From positions 186,001 to 250,000 of the forward strand of contig JAJFGO010000021.1 of the NCBI GenBank assembly GCA_021776095.1: a DNA stretch of 64,000 bases. The letters run 5' to 3'. Both the position numbers and the translations under genes were made by a program. The notes below the pieces were generated by a model. The model ran no database searches. It had not been told where the DNA came from and saw only the letters and a list, made by a program, of their open reading frames with translations. Numbering within the stretch: the stretch's first letter is position 1; each line of letters starts with the position of its first letter. Of the stretch, positions 25,928 to 34,184 are shown one piece after another. This stretch comes from Kiloniellaceae bacterium. Its GTDB lineage: Bacteria; Pseudomonadota; Alphaproteobacteria; Kiloniellales; J153.

Positions 25928-27618
25928 CCAGCCGGTTTCGCGTGGCCCCTGGCCGAGGGCGCATCGGCGGCGACGGGCAAGGTCTGCGCGTTCTTGATGA
26001 TTCGCACGGCTAGGGCGCTGGCCCGGCCGCGCAATTCGATCTCCTGGTGAGGAAAACCGGACAGGTCCAGCCCGGCGTGACGAACCACCGGCTCGGACAC
26101 GACCAATTGGGCGCGCAGGTCCTTGGTCAAGGCCTCCAGGCGGCTCGCGGTGTTGACCGTGTCCCCGATCGCGGTCTCGGAAGTCGCGCGGCCGTAACCC
26201 ATCTTGCCGACGATCACCGATCCGCTGTGAATGCCGATGCCGATGCGCAGGGGACGGTCCAATTCGTGCGCCAGGGCGCTGTTGACCTCGACCAGACGCT
26301 CGGCCATGCGCCGGGCCGCCAGGATCGCATTGCCGCAGCCGGCCTCAACACCGGTCTCGAGCCCGAACACGGCCATGATGCCGTCGCCGATGAACTTGTC
26401 CACCCGCCCGCCGGCTTCCTCCACCGCCGTCCCCATGGCCGCGAAATAACGGTTGAGGATGAAGACCACGTCATACGGCAAGCGGTTTTCGGCCATGGTG
26501 GTGAAATCGCGCATGTCGGCGAACAGGACGGCGACCTCGCGCTCCTCGCCATAGATATGACGCGCGCTGGCGTCCTGCGGTGAGGCGGCCGGCGGTAAGA
26601 GAGGCGTGACCTCCAAATCCGCCGAGGGCCGGATCTGGCACGCCAGGCGAACGTTGGGCGCCGCGCGGATGCGTTTGAGCACCTTGGCCTCTTCGTCGCT
26701 CGGCGGGGCCAGGGTCTCGGCCCCGGCGCCGACCCGCACCCGGCAGGTCGAACAGCGTCCACGCCCGCCACATACGGACGCATGGGGGATACCGGCCCCT
26801 CGGCTGGCCTCCAGAACCGTCGCGCCAGCGACGATGGAAACCCGGCGTTGTTCGGGGTAGACCAGTTGCACCAGGCCCCGCGCCCGGTTGCGCAGGCCGT
26901 GCAGCCAGCGCGCCACCAAGCTAAGCGCAAGCAGGGCGCCAAGCATCGCCAGAATCGCAGTCTCGAGATTTCCAATGGCCGCGACGGCGGCCGGGTCGGC
27001 GAAGTGGATCTCGGCCCTGGCCGTGGCCATCCAGGCCGGATCGCCGGCTAGGCGGGCGACTTCTCGCCCGGCGAAGTAAAATCCGGCGATGGCAAAGGCC
27101 GGGATCAGAATGGCGGCGGCATAGAGGCCGGGTATCGCCGCGCGGTACCATGGCCTGAGGCGCAGCCAGAAGTGCAGCCCGACACAAGCGTGGGTCCAGA
27201 CTACTAGAAGCGCGGCGATCTGGCGCAGCGCCAAGGCCGGCTTAAAAACAAAGAACACCAGCAGGATGTAATCGTAATTGTCGTTGACCCCGTAGACTTC
27301 ATGGGCGAAACGGGTGCCCAGCACATGTAGGGTGATCAGCGGCGGGATGGACAGACCGAACAAGATCTGCACCGCCTCCCAAGGCGGCATAACCAAACGC
27401 CGCCGACGAAATATCGACCAAAGGGCCGAGCCGATATGCACCAGAATGGCGCCGTAGAGCGCGGTCGACATGACCGGATTGCGCCAAATGAGGTTGAACA
27501 CCCGCCGGCCGCTTTCCAGCGCGTCGAGCGATATCAGGCCCAAGGCGTGATTGATGAGATGGGTCAGAACATAGGTGAAAAGGATCAGGCCGGTAATCAG
27601 ATGCAGGCGACGACGCAT
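25924..27618 (-). CDS. Membrane adenylate cyclase with [2Fe-2S] ferredoxin domain
   Basis: 564 residues from ATG 27618. Order: a six-helix membrane domain (about 1-240) with His at 20, 24, 61, 98, 143 and 149, like b-heme-binding succinate dehydrogenase anchors. Next comes a plant-type [2Fe-2S] ferredoxin domain with C283, C289, C292 and C327. A class III cyclase domain follows from ~360. The cyclase has metal Asp368 and Asp412, substrate Lys408, Thr482 in the class IIIb position, and transition-state Asn489 and Arg493, so it should be active and make cAMP. It probably senses electron-transport redox state. S. meliloti CyaC is a related heme-anchored cyclase from memory. Convergent with the TPR gene. 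Confidence 0.88.
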   Translation of the reverse strand: MRRRLHLITGLILFTYVLTHLINHALGLISLDALESGRRVFNLIWRNPVMSTALYGAILVHIGSALWSIFRRRRLVMPPWEAVQILFGLSIPPLITLHVLGTRFAHEVYGVNDNYDYILLVFFVFKPALALRQIAALLVVWTHACVGLHFWLRLRPWYRAAIPGLYAAAILIPAFAIAGFYFAGREVARLAGDPAWMATARAEIHFADPAAVAAIGNLETAILAMLGALLALSLVARWLHGLRNRARGLVQLVYPEQRRVSIVAGATVLEASRGAGIPHASVCGGRGRCSTCRVRVGAGAETLAPPSDEEAKVLKRIRAAPNVRLACQIRPSADLEVTPLLPPAASPQDASARHIYGEEREVAVLFADMRDFTTMAENRLPYDVVFILNRYFAAMGTAVEEAGGRVDKFIGDGIMAVFGLETGVEAGCGNAILAARRMAERLVEVNSALAHELDRPLRIGIGIHSGSVIVGKMGYGRATSETAIGDTVNTASRLEALTKDLRAQLVVSEPVVRHAGLDLSGFPHQEIELRGRASALAVRIIKNAQTLPVAADAPSARGHAKPAG

Positions 27619-27749
27619 GTTTCGGCCCGTCAGATGGACGCCGCGCGGCGCGCGGCGGATCGCCGCAATGATAGGGGGCCCGGGCCTGATCGCAAGGTGG
27701 AGTTCGCCGGTGGCGTCGCCGCCCGACGCTTGGTCCGCGAAGCGCCGTT

Positions 27750-28010
27750 TTGAGTACATCGCCGCAGGACCGGGCGGACCTTCGCGCACAACGGCGGGCT
27801 CGGCGGCGGGCCACTCTGGGCACCCAAATCGACACCACGATCCCCTCGCCCTGCATCAGCGTTTGTCAAATCGATAGCGCGACCGGCGAGTGTCTGGGAT
27901 GCCGGCGCACGGTCGAGGAGATCCGCGACTGGATCATCATGACCGCGACTGAGAAAATCGCCGTTCTCGATAAAATCGCGAACCAGCGGACCAAGCCCGG
28001 CCATGAGTGA
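27750..28010 (+). CDS. DUF1289 small Cys-rich protein
   Basis: 86 residues. The conserved core is PSPCISVCQID (about 33-43) followed by CLGCRRTVEEIRDWIIM (48-64), giving four Cys in CxxxC-x9-CxxC form, as in DUF1289 proteins thought to hold an Fe-S cluster or zinc. The only sensible start is TTG 27750, with a weak ribosome binding site. The stop overlaps the next gene's start (ATGAGTGA at 28003-28010). Function unknown. Confidence 0.75.
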   Translation: MSTSPQDRADLRAQRRARRRATLGTQIDTTIPSPCISVCQIDSATGECLGCRRTVEEIRDWIIMTATEKIAVLDKIANQRTKPGHE

Positions 28011-28953
28011 AGATCCCAACGCCGCCCTGGTCACCCCCAAGCCGAAAGCCGCGGCCGAGAGCCTGCCGCGAACCGGCTTTATCCTGCTTGGCATGCTTAG
28101 TTTTCTATGGGGCATGAATTGGCCGGTCATGAAGATCGCCCTGAGTGAGATCGACGTCTGGTTCTTTCGCAGCTTGTGCATGATTTTCGGCGGTCTGGTT
28201 CTGCTGGGCATCACCGCCGCCGGAGGACGGTCCCTGCGGGTTTCGAGCACGGAAATCAAGCCACTGATGCTGTGTACCTTGTTCAACATCGTCGGTTGGC
28301 ATCTGTTATCGGCGTATGGCGTATCGTTGATGGCGGCCGGCCGCGCCTCGATCATCGCCTTTACCATGCCGGTTTGGGCGGCCTTGCTGGGCAGCCTGAT
28401 CCTGCGCGAGCATACCACTTGGCGGCACTGGCTCGGCCTCGCACTTGGCATGGCGGGGCTCGCGGTCTTGATCGGGCCGGATCTCATCACCCTTGGCCAG
28501 GCGCCATTGGGCGCCGTGTTCATGCTCTGCGCGGCCATGTCCTGGGGCCTGGGAACCGTTCTGGTGAAACGCTACCGCTGGACTATGCCGACGGCTGCCT
28601 TGGTCGGCTGGCAATTCCTCCTGGGCAGCATTCCGATTACCTTGGGTGCGGTGTGGATCGGCGAGGTCCCGGATTACGAGAGCTTGAGCTCGGCGGCGCT
28701 GCTGGCGACCGCCTATGTCCTCCTGGTCCCGATCGGCTTTTGCCACTGGGCCTGGTTCAAGGTGGTCAGCCTGTTTCCCGCCGCTCTGGCGGCGATCGGC
28801 ACCCTTGCCATCCCCGTCATCGGCGTGCTGGCCAGCGGGTTCCTGCTGGGCGAGTCAATCGGTTTCCGGGAGATCCTCGCGCTTGCCCTGGTTTGCGCGG
28901 CCTTGGTCGTGGTTTTGGTCCTGCCCGCCCTACGCCGCCGGGGTCGGCCGTGA
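28003..28953 (+). CDS. EamA/DMT-family transporter
   Basis: A 316-residue inner-membrane protein with ten hydrophobic helices, built from two EamA repeats. Signature parts are GMNWPVMKIALSEI in helix 1-2, AAGRASIIAFTMPVW (about 107-121) in the first repeat and FPAALAAIGTLAIPVIGV in the second. The family exports metabolites such as amino acids, purine nucleosides or drugs; the substrate is unknown here. Its start overlaps the DUF1289 stop by eight bases. Confidence 0.85.
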   Translation: MSEDPNAALVTPKPKAAAESLPRTGFILLGMLSFLWGMNWPVMKIALSEIDVWFFRSLCMIFGGLVLLGITAAGGRSLRVSSTEIKPLMLCTLFNIVGWHLLSAYGVSLMAAGRASIIAFTMPVWAALLGSLILREHTTWRHWLGLALGMAGLAVLIGPDLITLGQAPLGAVFMLCAAMSWGLGTVLVKRYRWTMPTAALVGWQFLLGSIPITLGAVWIGEVPDYESLSSAALLATAYVLLVPIGFCHWAWFKVVSLFPAALAAIGTLAIPVIGVLASGFLLGESIGFREILALALVCAALVVVLVLPALRRRGRP

Positions 28954-29028
28954 CCAAGAGCCTCGTGCGCGGCGCCGGAATACTGGCTAAACTGACGCGT
29001 TGAGATCGAAGCTGGAGGGAACCAAGGT

Positions 29029-29445
29029 ATGTCGGACTCCGACAATACAGCCGCCGAGGTGGACGCCGAGGCACAGGCGGAGGCCCTGGCCAAGGCGAAA
29101 GCGGACGAGGCCGATTGGAACAAGCAATGGCTGCTATTCCCAAGCGTCAGTCAGGACGACGAGGGTGGCTGGCACTATTGGGACGTGCCGGCCGACACCG
29201 GGGTTTACAGCAGTGACTGGGAGACCGGCGAAGACCTAGCGCGCAAGACCGTGGTGCAAATGCAGGCCTTCAACGCCGGCAGTTCGGTTCTGCGCCGCAT
29301 CATGCGCGAAATCGATTTCGATTCGACGGTCGCCCAGGGGTTCTTGACCCGGATTGAGGATATGCTGACCAAACCGGCGCTTTACCTGGACTCGCTCGAG
29401 CCTGGGGCGGTCCGGGCGAAAATCAACGCCAAGACGACAGTGTAA
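29029..29445 (+). CDS. Hypothetical acidic protein
   Basis: A 138-residue soluble protein with an acidic, Ala-rich N-terminal helix (about 1-32) and a compact C-terminal region containing GGWHYWDVPADTG and MREIDFDSTVAQGF. No family recognised. GGAGGGA sits 10 bases before the ATG, a good site. It lies in a run of co-directional genes with the EamA transporter upstream and the MetF-like gene starting eight bases after its stop, so it may be co-translated with the latter. Confidence 0.6.
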   Translation: MSDSDNTAAEVDAEAQAEALAKAKADEADWNKQWLLFPSVSQDDEGGWHYWDVPADTGVYSSDWETGEDLARKTVVQMQAFNAGSSVLRRIMREIDFDSTVAQGFLTRIEDMLTKPALYLDSLEPGAVRAKINAKTTV

Positions 29446-29452
29446 GCGCGCC

Positions 29453-30382
29453 GTGCCAGACGCCAGCAATATAGCACCAAATTCCGCGCCAAGCCTGGGA
29501 ACGCGCCTGACCGAGGGTGCCTTTACGATCACGGCTGAGATCGCGCCGACCCTGTCGGCCGACCCGGGGTCTTTGTTGGCTCAGGCGGCGCCCCTACGCG
29601 GCCGGGCCCACGCGATCAATGTGACCGACGCGGCCGGCGCACGAACCGCCATATCCAGCCTGGCCGCGGCGGCGATCCTACGCGGCGCCGGGTACGAACC
29701 GATCCTGCAAATGACATGCCGCGACCGGAACCGCATTGCCTTGGCCGGCGACCTCTTGGGCGCGGCCGCCTTGGGCATCGCGAACCTCCTGATCCTGCAC
29801 GGCGACGACCCAAGCCAAGGCGACGCACCGGAGGCGAAGCCGGTCTACGATCTGGACAGCCGGGCGGTCATGAGCCTGGCGCGCACCATGCGCGACCAGG
29901 GCGTTCTGCCGTCCGGGCGAAAGATCGCCCAGGCGCCGCACTACCTCATCGGCGCCGCCGATTCGCCGCACGACCCGGCAGCGGATTGGCGACCCGACGG
30001 CCTGATCGCCAAGCGGGACGCAGGCGCCCAGTTCGTGCAAACCCAATTCTGTTTCAACGCCGAAATCATGCACCGCTATATGGCGCGCCTGAGCGACTTC
30101 GGACTGTGCGAGGACTTACGGTTTTTGGTCGGCGTGGGGCCGCTGGCGTCCGCCGACGCGGCGCGCTGGATGAACCAAAACCTGTTCGGCGTCGAGGTGC
30201 CCGATGCGATAATCGCGCGGCTGGAGGACGCCGGCGACCAGGCGGCGGAAGGCCGGCGGATTTGCGTCGAGCTGATTCAGGATCTGCGTGGAATCGAAGG
30301 CGTCGCCGGGGTGCACATCATGGCGCCGCGCCAAGGCACAGCAGCCATCGCGGCGGTCGTGGACGCCTTGCCGGCCGACTAG
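29453..30382 (+). CDS. metF: MetF-like methylenetetrahydrofolate reductase family protein
   Basis: 309 residues from GTG 29453, an FAD-linked TIM barrel of the MTHFR family. Seen are TAEIAPT at the start, HAINVTD (54-60), EPILQMTCRDRNR (82-94), ANLLILHGDDPSQG (109-122) and AGAQFVQTQFCFN near 190. This group reduces 5,10-methylene-THF to 5-methyl-THF or catalyses the reverse. The protein is shorter and more diverged than a standard MetF, so it may be a paralogue working with a methyltransferase such as the DmdA-like protein at 2263. Confidence 0.75.
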   Translation: MPDASNIAPNSAPSLGTRLTEGAFTITAEIAPTLSADPGSLLAQAAPLRGRAHAINVTDAAGARTAISSLAAAAILRGAGYEPILQMTCRDRNRIALAGDLLGAAALGIANLLILHGDDPSQGDAPEAKPVYDLDSRAVMSLARTMRDQGVLPSGRKIAQAPHYLIGAADSPHDPAADWRPDGLIAKRDAGAQFVQTQFCFNAEIMHRYMARLSDFGLCEDLRFLVGVGPLASADAARWMNQNLFGVEVPDAIIARLEDAGDQAAEGRRICVELIQDLRGIEGVAGVHIMAPRQGTAAIAAVVDALPAD

Positions 30383-30401
30383 CCGTGTTGCGGCGGAGCC
30401 T

Positions 30402-30692
30402 TTAGTCCGGGACTGATCGGTATTGGCGGCTGTCCAACAACACCGCCGCGGACAGCGTCTTGGGATCCAGGTCCCGGCGGTTGCTGGCCAGGACGGCGTG
30501 CTCCAGGCCCTGACCGTCCTGATAAACGCGCACCACCCGCCAGACCACGTAGGTTAGACCGACCCGATAGAAACGCTGTCCGACCTCGAGGCGAAGCGAC
30601 GTCGATTCACCGACAACTCCGATTTGACGGGCCAAGATGACGGACGTCGTCCGCCAAGAGGGCGACTCCATGATCGTTCCGAACTTGATCAT
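30402..30692 (-). CDS. Hypothetical small protein
   Basis: A 96-residue protein with a beta-rich middle (LRLEVGQRFYRVGLTYVVWRVVRVYQ) and a helical C-terminus. No family recognised. Its ATG (30692) lies eight bases after the stop of the small membrane protein gene, so the two form a coupled pair. The ribosome binding site is weak, in keeping with translational coupling. Confidence 0.5.
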   Translation of the reverse strand: MIKFGTIMESPSWRTTSVILARQIGVVGESTSLRLEVGQRFYRVGLTYVVWRVVRVYQDGQGLEHAVLASNRRDLDPKTLSAAVLLDSRQYRSVPD

Positions 30693-30700
30693 GACGCGCC

Positions 30701-30835
30701 CTAGAGGCTCAACCAGCCGAGCGCATAGAACACACCCACGAAAATTGCGAGGCCGAGCAAGACTCCCTCGAAGCGATAGAGAATTCGGCGCTTGTCCTGG
30801 CGCGCCGGCCTACTCTCCGTCACGGATCTATACAT
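30701..30835 (-). CDS. 44-residue single-pass membrane protein
   Basis: Starts at ATG 30835 with a strong GGGAGGG four to five bases upstream. The N-terminal half is basic and polar (about residues 1-22) and the C-terminal half is one hydrophobic helix ending GWLSL. It is a typical small membrane protein with cytoplasmic basic end; no family known. Coupled to the downstream hypothetical gene (30692), eight bases apart. Confidence 0.55.
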   Translation of the reverse strand: MYRSVTESRPARQDKRRILYRFEGVLLGLAIFVGVFYALGWLSL

Positions 30836-31242
30836 ATGTCCCTCCCATCCGCCGGCCTTAGGGCCAGTCTGTCTTGAGGTGGAGGATAGCACATCCGGGC
30901 GTCGAGTCGCCCCCAAAGCATTGGCGGGGAAAAACCATCTCAACTACAATGGCTTACCAGCGCGGTCGGTGCTCGCAGTAGGTCGCGATACCGGCCGCCA
31001 TCCATGGACTCGCCGAAAAGGGTTCGGCTGCCGGCGAACGCTGCGCGTTCGAACAGCGTGTCGAGGATTATTTCAAGTCGTACCTAGTTCTGAGCGCTTG
31101 CCCTTGCCGGTCGCGAAGTCTTTATACCTGCTTGTATTGACACTGATTTGCGTCGCGCATTAGGCTGAAGCCATTCGAAGTGTCTTCGTGTGGGATATTC
31201 ATAACGAAGATACTCAATACAAATAAAATTTGGGAGGAGTCG
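30836..31242. other. Intergenic region before the quinoprotein gene
   Basis: A 407-base stretch without a convincing gene. It separates the leftward small-protein pair from the rightward PQQ locus and must carry promoters for both. Short open frames here have no ribosome binding site or family. Only the TTGACA described at 31137 stands out. Confidence 0.5.
31137..31166 (+). promoter_or_regulatory. Candidate promoter for the quinoprotein gene
   Basis: A perfect TTGACA (31137-31142) with an 18-base spacer to TAGGCT (31161-31166; three of six). The start would be about 70 bases before ATG 31243. The weak -10 suggests an activator or a different start site. Confidence 0.35.
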
Positions 31243-32520
31243 ATGATGAAGGGCGGACTGTTCTTATCGACCGCGGGCCTGGTGTCGCTGCTATTCGCGA
31301 GCCCCGGCTTTGCGGCCGGCGACGATGCAAACCTATCCAAACTAGGCGCCTTCAAGCGAACCGATACCGGTGCCATGGAGCGGGTGCCGCAAGGCGGCAA
31401 GTACGCAGATAACCTGAGCAAGGTTCTGCAGCAAATCAAAATGCCGGACGGCTTCAAGATCGAGCTTTTCGCGATCGTGCCCGATGCCAGAAACATGGCG
31501 GTCAGCCGGAACAAGGCCACCGTCTGGGTCGGCACGCGGAAGACCGCAGTTTGGTCCGTAACCGATCGGGACATGGACAATGTCGCCGATACGGTTGAAG
31601 CCTTCAGCCCGAGCGTCAAGTTCGATATTCCGAACGGCGTCTGCTATTCGCCGGACGGTTTCCTTTTCGTCGCCGAGCGGAACCGCGTGATGATGTTCCC
31701 AGCGGCGGAATACTTCATGGAGGGTTCGGATACGGTTGCAATCCCGATCGTGAATCAGGGCAAGCTGATTCCCGAGGAGGAAGAGTCCTACAACCACACC
31801 GCACGCGTCTGCGCGATCGGCCCGGACAACAAGCTTTACGTCAGCTTGGGCCAGCCCTTCAACGTAACGCCGGTAGAGAAAATGGACCTTTACGCCAAGG
31901 TCGGGATCGGCGGCATGATCCGCATGAACCGGGACGGCACGGATCGCGAAGTGGTGGCCACCGGGATTCGTAACTCGGTCGGTCATGCCTTCAATCCGCA
32001 GGATGGCACCCTCTGGTTCACCGACAATCAGGTCGACGGCATGGGCGACGAGATTCCGCCGGGCGAGCTGAACAAGATGCCCGACATGGGTAAGTGGTAC
32101 GGCCACCCCTACTATGGCGGCGGAGCCGTGCGGACCAACGAGTACATGGACAAGCCGATTCCCGACGACCTGGCGGCCAAGTACGTGCCGCCTCAGGTTG
32201 AAATGATCGCCCACGCCGCAGACCTGGGTATGATGTTCTACACCGGCAAGATGTTCCCCAAGAAATACCACAACGCGATCTTCAGCGCCCAACACGGGTC
32301 CTGGAACGCGGTAAACCCGAGAGGCGCCAGGGTCATGGTCACCTTCCTGGATGCCGACGGGAACGCCGCGAGCACGGAACCCTTCGCCGAAGGTTGGATG
32401 AACGAGAACGGTGTCTACCTCGGCCGGCCGGTTGACGTGCAGCAGTACGTCGATGGCTCGATCTTGGTTTCCGACGACAAGGCCGGTGCGATTTATCGCA
32501 TCTCCTACAGCGGCAACTAA
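31243..32520 (+). CDS. PQQ-dependent sorbosone-dehydrogenase-like sugar dehydrogenase
   Basis: 425 residues from ATG 31243, selected for GGGAGGAG at 31232-31239. A Sec signal peptide ends near FAAG (residue ~25). The mature protein is a six-bladed beta-propeller of the soluble PQQ dehydrogenase type, with repeating blades: VWVGTRKTAVW, PNGVCYSPDGFLFVAERNRV, YNHTARVCAIGPDNKLYVS, GIRNSVGHAFNPQDGTLWFTDN and IFSAQHGSWNAVNPRGARV. It should oxidise an aldose or sorbosone in the periplasm. Electrons can pass to the cytochrome c encoded next, and the cofactor is made by the nearby pqq genes. The exact substrate is unknown. Confidence 0.85.
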   Translation: MMKGGLFLSTAGLVSLLFASPGFAAGDDANLSKLGAFKRTDTGAMERVPQGGKYADNLSKVLQQIKMPDGFKIELFAIVPDARNMAVSRNKATVWVGTRKTAVWSVTDRDMDNVADTVEAFSPSVKFDIPNGVCYSPDGFLFVAERNRVMMFPAAEYFMEGSDTVAIPIVNQGKLIPEEEESYNHTARVCAIGPDNKLYVSLGQPFNVTPVEKMDLYAKVGIGGMIRMNRDGTDREVVATGIRNSVGHAFNPQDGTLWFTDNQVDGMGDEIPPGELNKMPDMGKWYGHPYYGGGAVRTNEYMDKPIPDDLAAKYVPPQVEMIAHAADLGMMFYTGKMFPKKYHNAIFSAQHGSWNAVNPRGARVMVTFLDADGNAASTEPFAEGWMNENGVYLGRPVDVQQYVDGSILVSDDKAGAIYRISYSGN

Positions 32521-32546
32521 CCCCTAGGCGAACAGATAACGTTAGG

Positions 32547-32576
32547 ATTCGGACCGGGTGAAAACCCGGTCCGAAT
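32547..32576 (+). terminator. 13-bp hairpin between quinoprotein and cytochrome genes
   Basis: ATTCGGACCGGGT (32547-32559) and ACCCGGTCCGAAT (32564-32576) pair perfectly around a GAAA tetraloop. It is followed by GCCTTTGAT, so there is little U-tract. It probably works as an mRNA 3'-end stabiliser or partial terminator that makes the dehydrogenase message more abundant than the cytochrome message. Confidence 0.65.
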
Positions 32577-32594
32577 GCCTTTGATCGGGTAAAT

Positions 32595-32939
32595 ATGACT
32601 GTGACGAGAATGCTGCCTAGCCTTGCCTTCGCGCTGATTGCCGCGGCCGGATTGGCCGGCGGTCAGGCATTCGCCGGGGATTTGGCGGCCGGAAAATCGA
32701 AGGCCGAGGCCGTATGCCAGGTGTGTCATGGATTGGATGGCCAGGCCACCATGGCCATGGCCGCAAACCTAAGCGGCCAGCAGAAGGAATACATCGTCGC
32801 CCAACTCGAAGCCTATCGCCAAGGCAAGCGCCGACACGAGCAAATGAACATCATCGCGAAAATGCTGAATGACGACGATATAGAGAACTTGGCGGAGTGG
32901 TATTCCAGCATCAAGATAACCATCGAGATGCCGAATTGA
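32595..32939 (+). CDS. Class I cytochrome c
   Basis: A 114-residue periplasmic c-type cytochrome with a Sec signal peptide ending near AFAG (residue ~28). There is a single CxxCH heme site, CQVCH (about 41-45). A distal Met is plausible in MAMAANLSG or near KMLNDDD; the C-terminal helix is DIENLAEWYSSI. It follows the PQQ dehydrogenase by 74 bases and is the likely electron acceptor. Length and layout are normal for a small class I cytochrome. Confidence 0.9.
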   Translation: MTVTRMLPSLAFALIAAAGLAGGQAFAGDLAAGKSKAEAVCQVCHGLDGQATMAMAANLSGQQKEYIVAQLEAYRQGKRRHEQMNIIAKMLNDDDIENLAEWYSSIKITIEMPN

Positions 32940-33034
32940 GAGTCCGGCGCAAAACGACGTGGATCGATTGACGGCTTGGACCCGGCAATCGCCGATCGGA
33001 AACTGCGGAAAGACCTTGCTTGGAGCGAAAAGTT

Positions 33035-33090
33035 GTTGCGAAGATAACCAGAGTGCGAACGGCATTCGCACCGAGACAGACAATCGCAAC
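33035..33090 (+). promoter_or_regulatory. Nested stem-loops in the pqqA leader
   Basis: Outer stem GTTGCGA (33035-33041) with TCGCAAC (33084-33090), enclosing a perfect hairpin GTGCGAA (33053-33059) / TTCGCAC (33065-33071) with a five-base loop. The structure ends 33 bases before the pqqA start, leaving GGAAGGA free. It could stabilise or regulate the pqqA message; no known riboswitch class matches. Confidence 0.4.
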
Positions 33091-33123
33091 GTTTGCACTA
33101 CAACCTAAAGGAAGGACCTGAAC

Positions 33124-33207
33124 ATGGCATGGAAGACCCCGAAAATCGTCGAGATAGCGGTCGGCATGGAAATCAACGCCTACGCCTGCGCGGAACTGAG
33201 AAAGTAA
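33124..33207 (+). CDS. pqqA: PQQ precursor peptide PqqA
   Basis: Only 27 residues, starting MAWKTPKIVEIAVGMEI and continuing with NAYACAELRK. The Glu16 and Tyr20 that are cross-linked to build PQQ are present in the strict E-x-x-x-Y spacing, in the conserved context. GGAAGGA lies seven to nine bases upstream. It precedes pqqB by 47 bases and is the substrate of the PqqE radical-SAM enzyme. A hairpin leader lies ahead of it. Confidence 0.95.
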   Translation: MAWKTPKIVEIAVGMEINAYACAELRK

Positions 33208-33254
33208 CGCGTCCAGGCACGGTCAGCTTGCCGTACGCCGAGGCCCCGTGATCC

Positions 33255-34184
33255 ATGCGAATCCTCGTCCTCGGTTCAGCCGCCGGCGGCGGCTTTCCAC
33301 AATGGAACTGTAACTGCGAGGTTTGCCGCGCGGCCCGCGCGGATGACGGGCGGGCGGTGGCGCGTACGCAATCTTCGATTGCGGTCAGCGCCGACGGCGA
33401 ACGTTGGGCGCTGTTCAACGCCTCGCCGGACATGCGCCAGCAAATCAACGACAACCCGGCCCTGCACCCGAGAGTCGGGGCGCGTCACAGCCCGATCTCT
33501 TCGGTTGTCCTGACCAACGCGGATGTCGATCATGTGGCTGGGCTGTTGACCCTGCGCGAGCGCCAGCCGCTAGCGCTCTACGCCAGCGCGCGCGTGCACG
33601 GCGCCCTGGACGCCAACCCCATCTTCAAGGTGCTCAACCCGGACTTTGTCGAGCGCCGCCCCCTGCCGGTCGAGTGCGCCCAAGAATTATGCGACCGCGA
33701 CGGAATGGGGATCGGGTTGAGCGTCGAGGCCTTTGCGGTGCCCGGCAAGGTCGCCCTTTACCTGGAGAACCCCGAGGCCGGCGCGAACTTCGGCACGGCC
33801 GAGGGCGACACCATCGGCCTATGCGTGCGCCAGACCGGCAGCGACAACGCGTTTTTCTACATCCCCGGCTGCGCCGCGCTCGACCCGCCCCTGACTGCGC
33901 GGTTGAAGGGCGCGGATCTGGTCTTGTTCGACGGCACCCTGTACCGGGACCAGGAAATGGTGAGCGGCGGCCTCAGCCCCAAGACTGGCCAGCGCATGGG
34001 CCACATCAGCATGTCCGGGCCGGGCGGTTCGATTTCCGCCTTTAGCGGCCTCTTAGTCGACCGCCGCGTGTTCATTCACATCAACAACTCCAACCCGGTC
34101 CTTCTGGAACATTCGCCGGAGCGCCAAGAGGTCGAGCGTGCCGGCTGGGAAATCGCCGTGGATGGTCAGGAGATAGAGATATGA
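33255..34184 (+). CDS. pqqB: PqqB, metallo-beta-lactamase-fold PQQ biosynthesis protein
   Basis: 309 residues, normal for PqqB, with the hallmark start MRILVLGSAAGGGFPQWNC and CNCEVC, the TNADVDHVAGLL metal-site motif (about residues 94-105), the HISMSGP segment and the final FIHINNSNP near the C-terminus. PqqB is thought to hydroxylate the diamino-acid intermediate. The four-base overlap with pqqC (ATGA at 34181) indicates coupling. Confidence 0.95.
   Translation: MRILVLGSAAGGGFPQWNCNCEVCRAARADDGRAVARTQSSIAVSADGERWALFNASPDMRQQINDNPALHPRVGARHSPISSVVLTNADVDHVAGLLTLRERQPLALYASARVHGALDANPIFKVLNPDFVERRPLPVECAQELCDRDGMGIGLSVEAFAVPGKVALYLENPEAGANFGTAEGDTIGLCVRQTGSDNAFFYIPGCAALDPPLTARLKGADLVLFDGTLYRDQEMVSGGLSPKTGQRMGHISMSGPGGSISAFSGLLVDRRVFIHINNSNPVLLEHSPERQEVERAGWEIAVDGQEIEI

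Noticed and set aside
30836-31242. Short open frames in the gap before the quinoprotein gene
   Set aside because: None has a good start signal or recognisable protein sequence.
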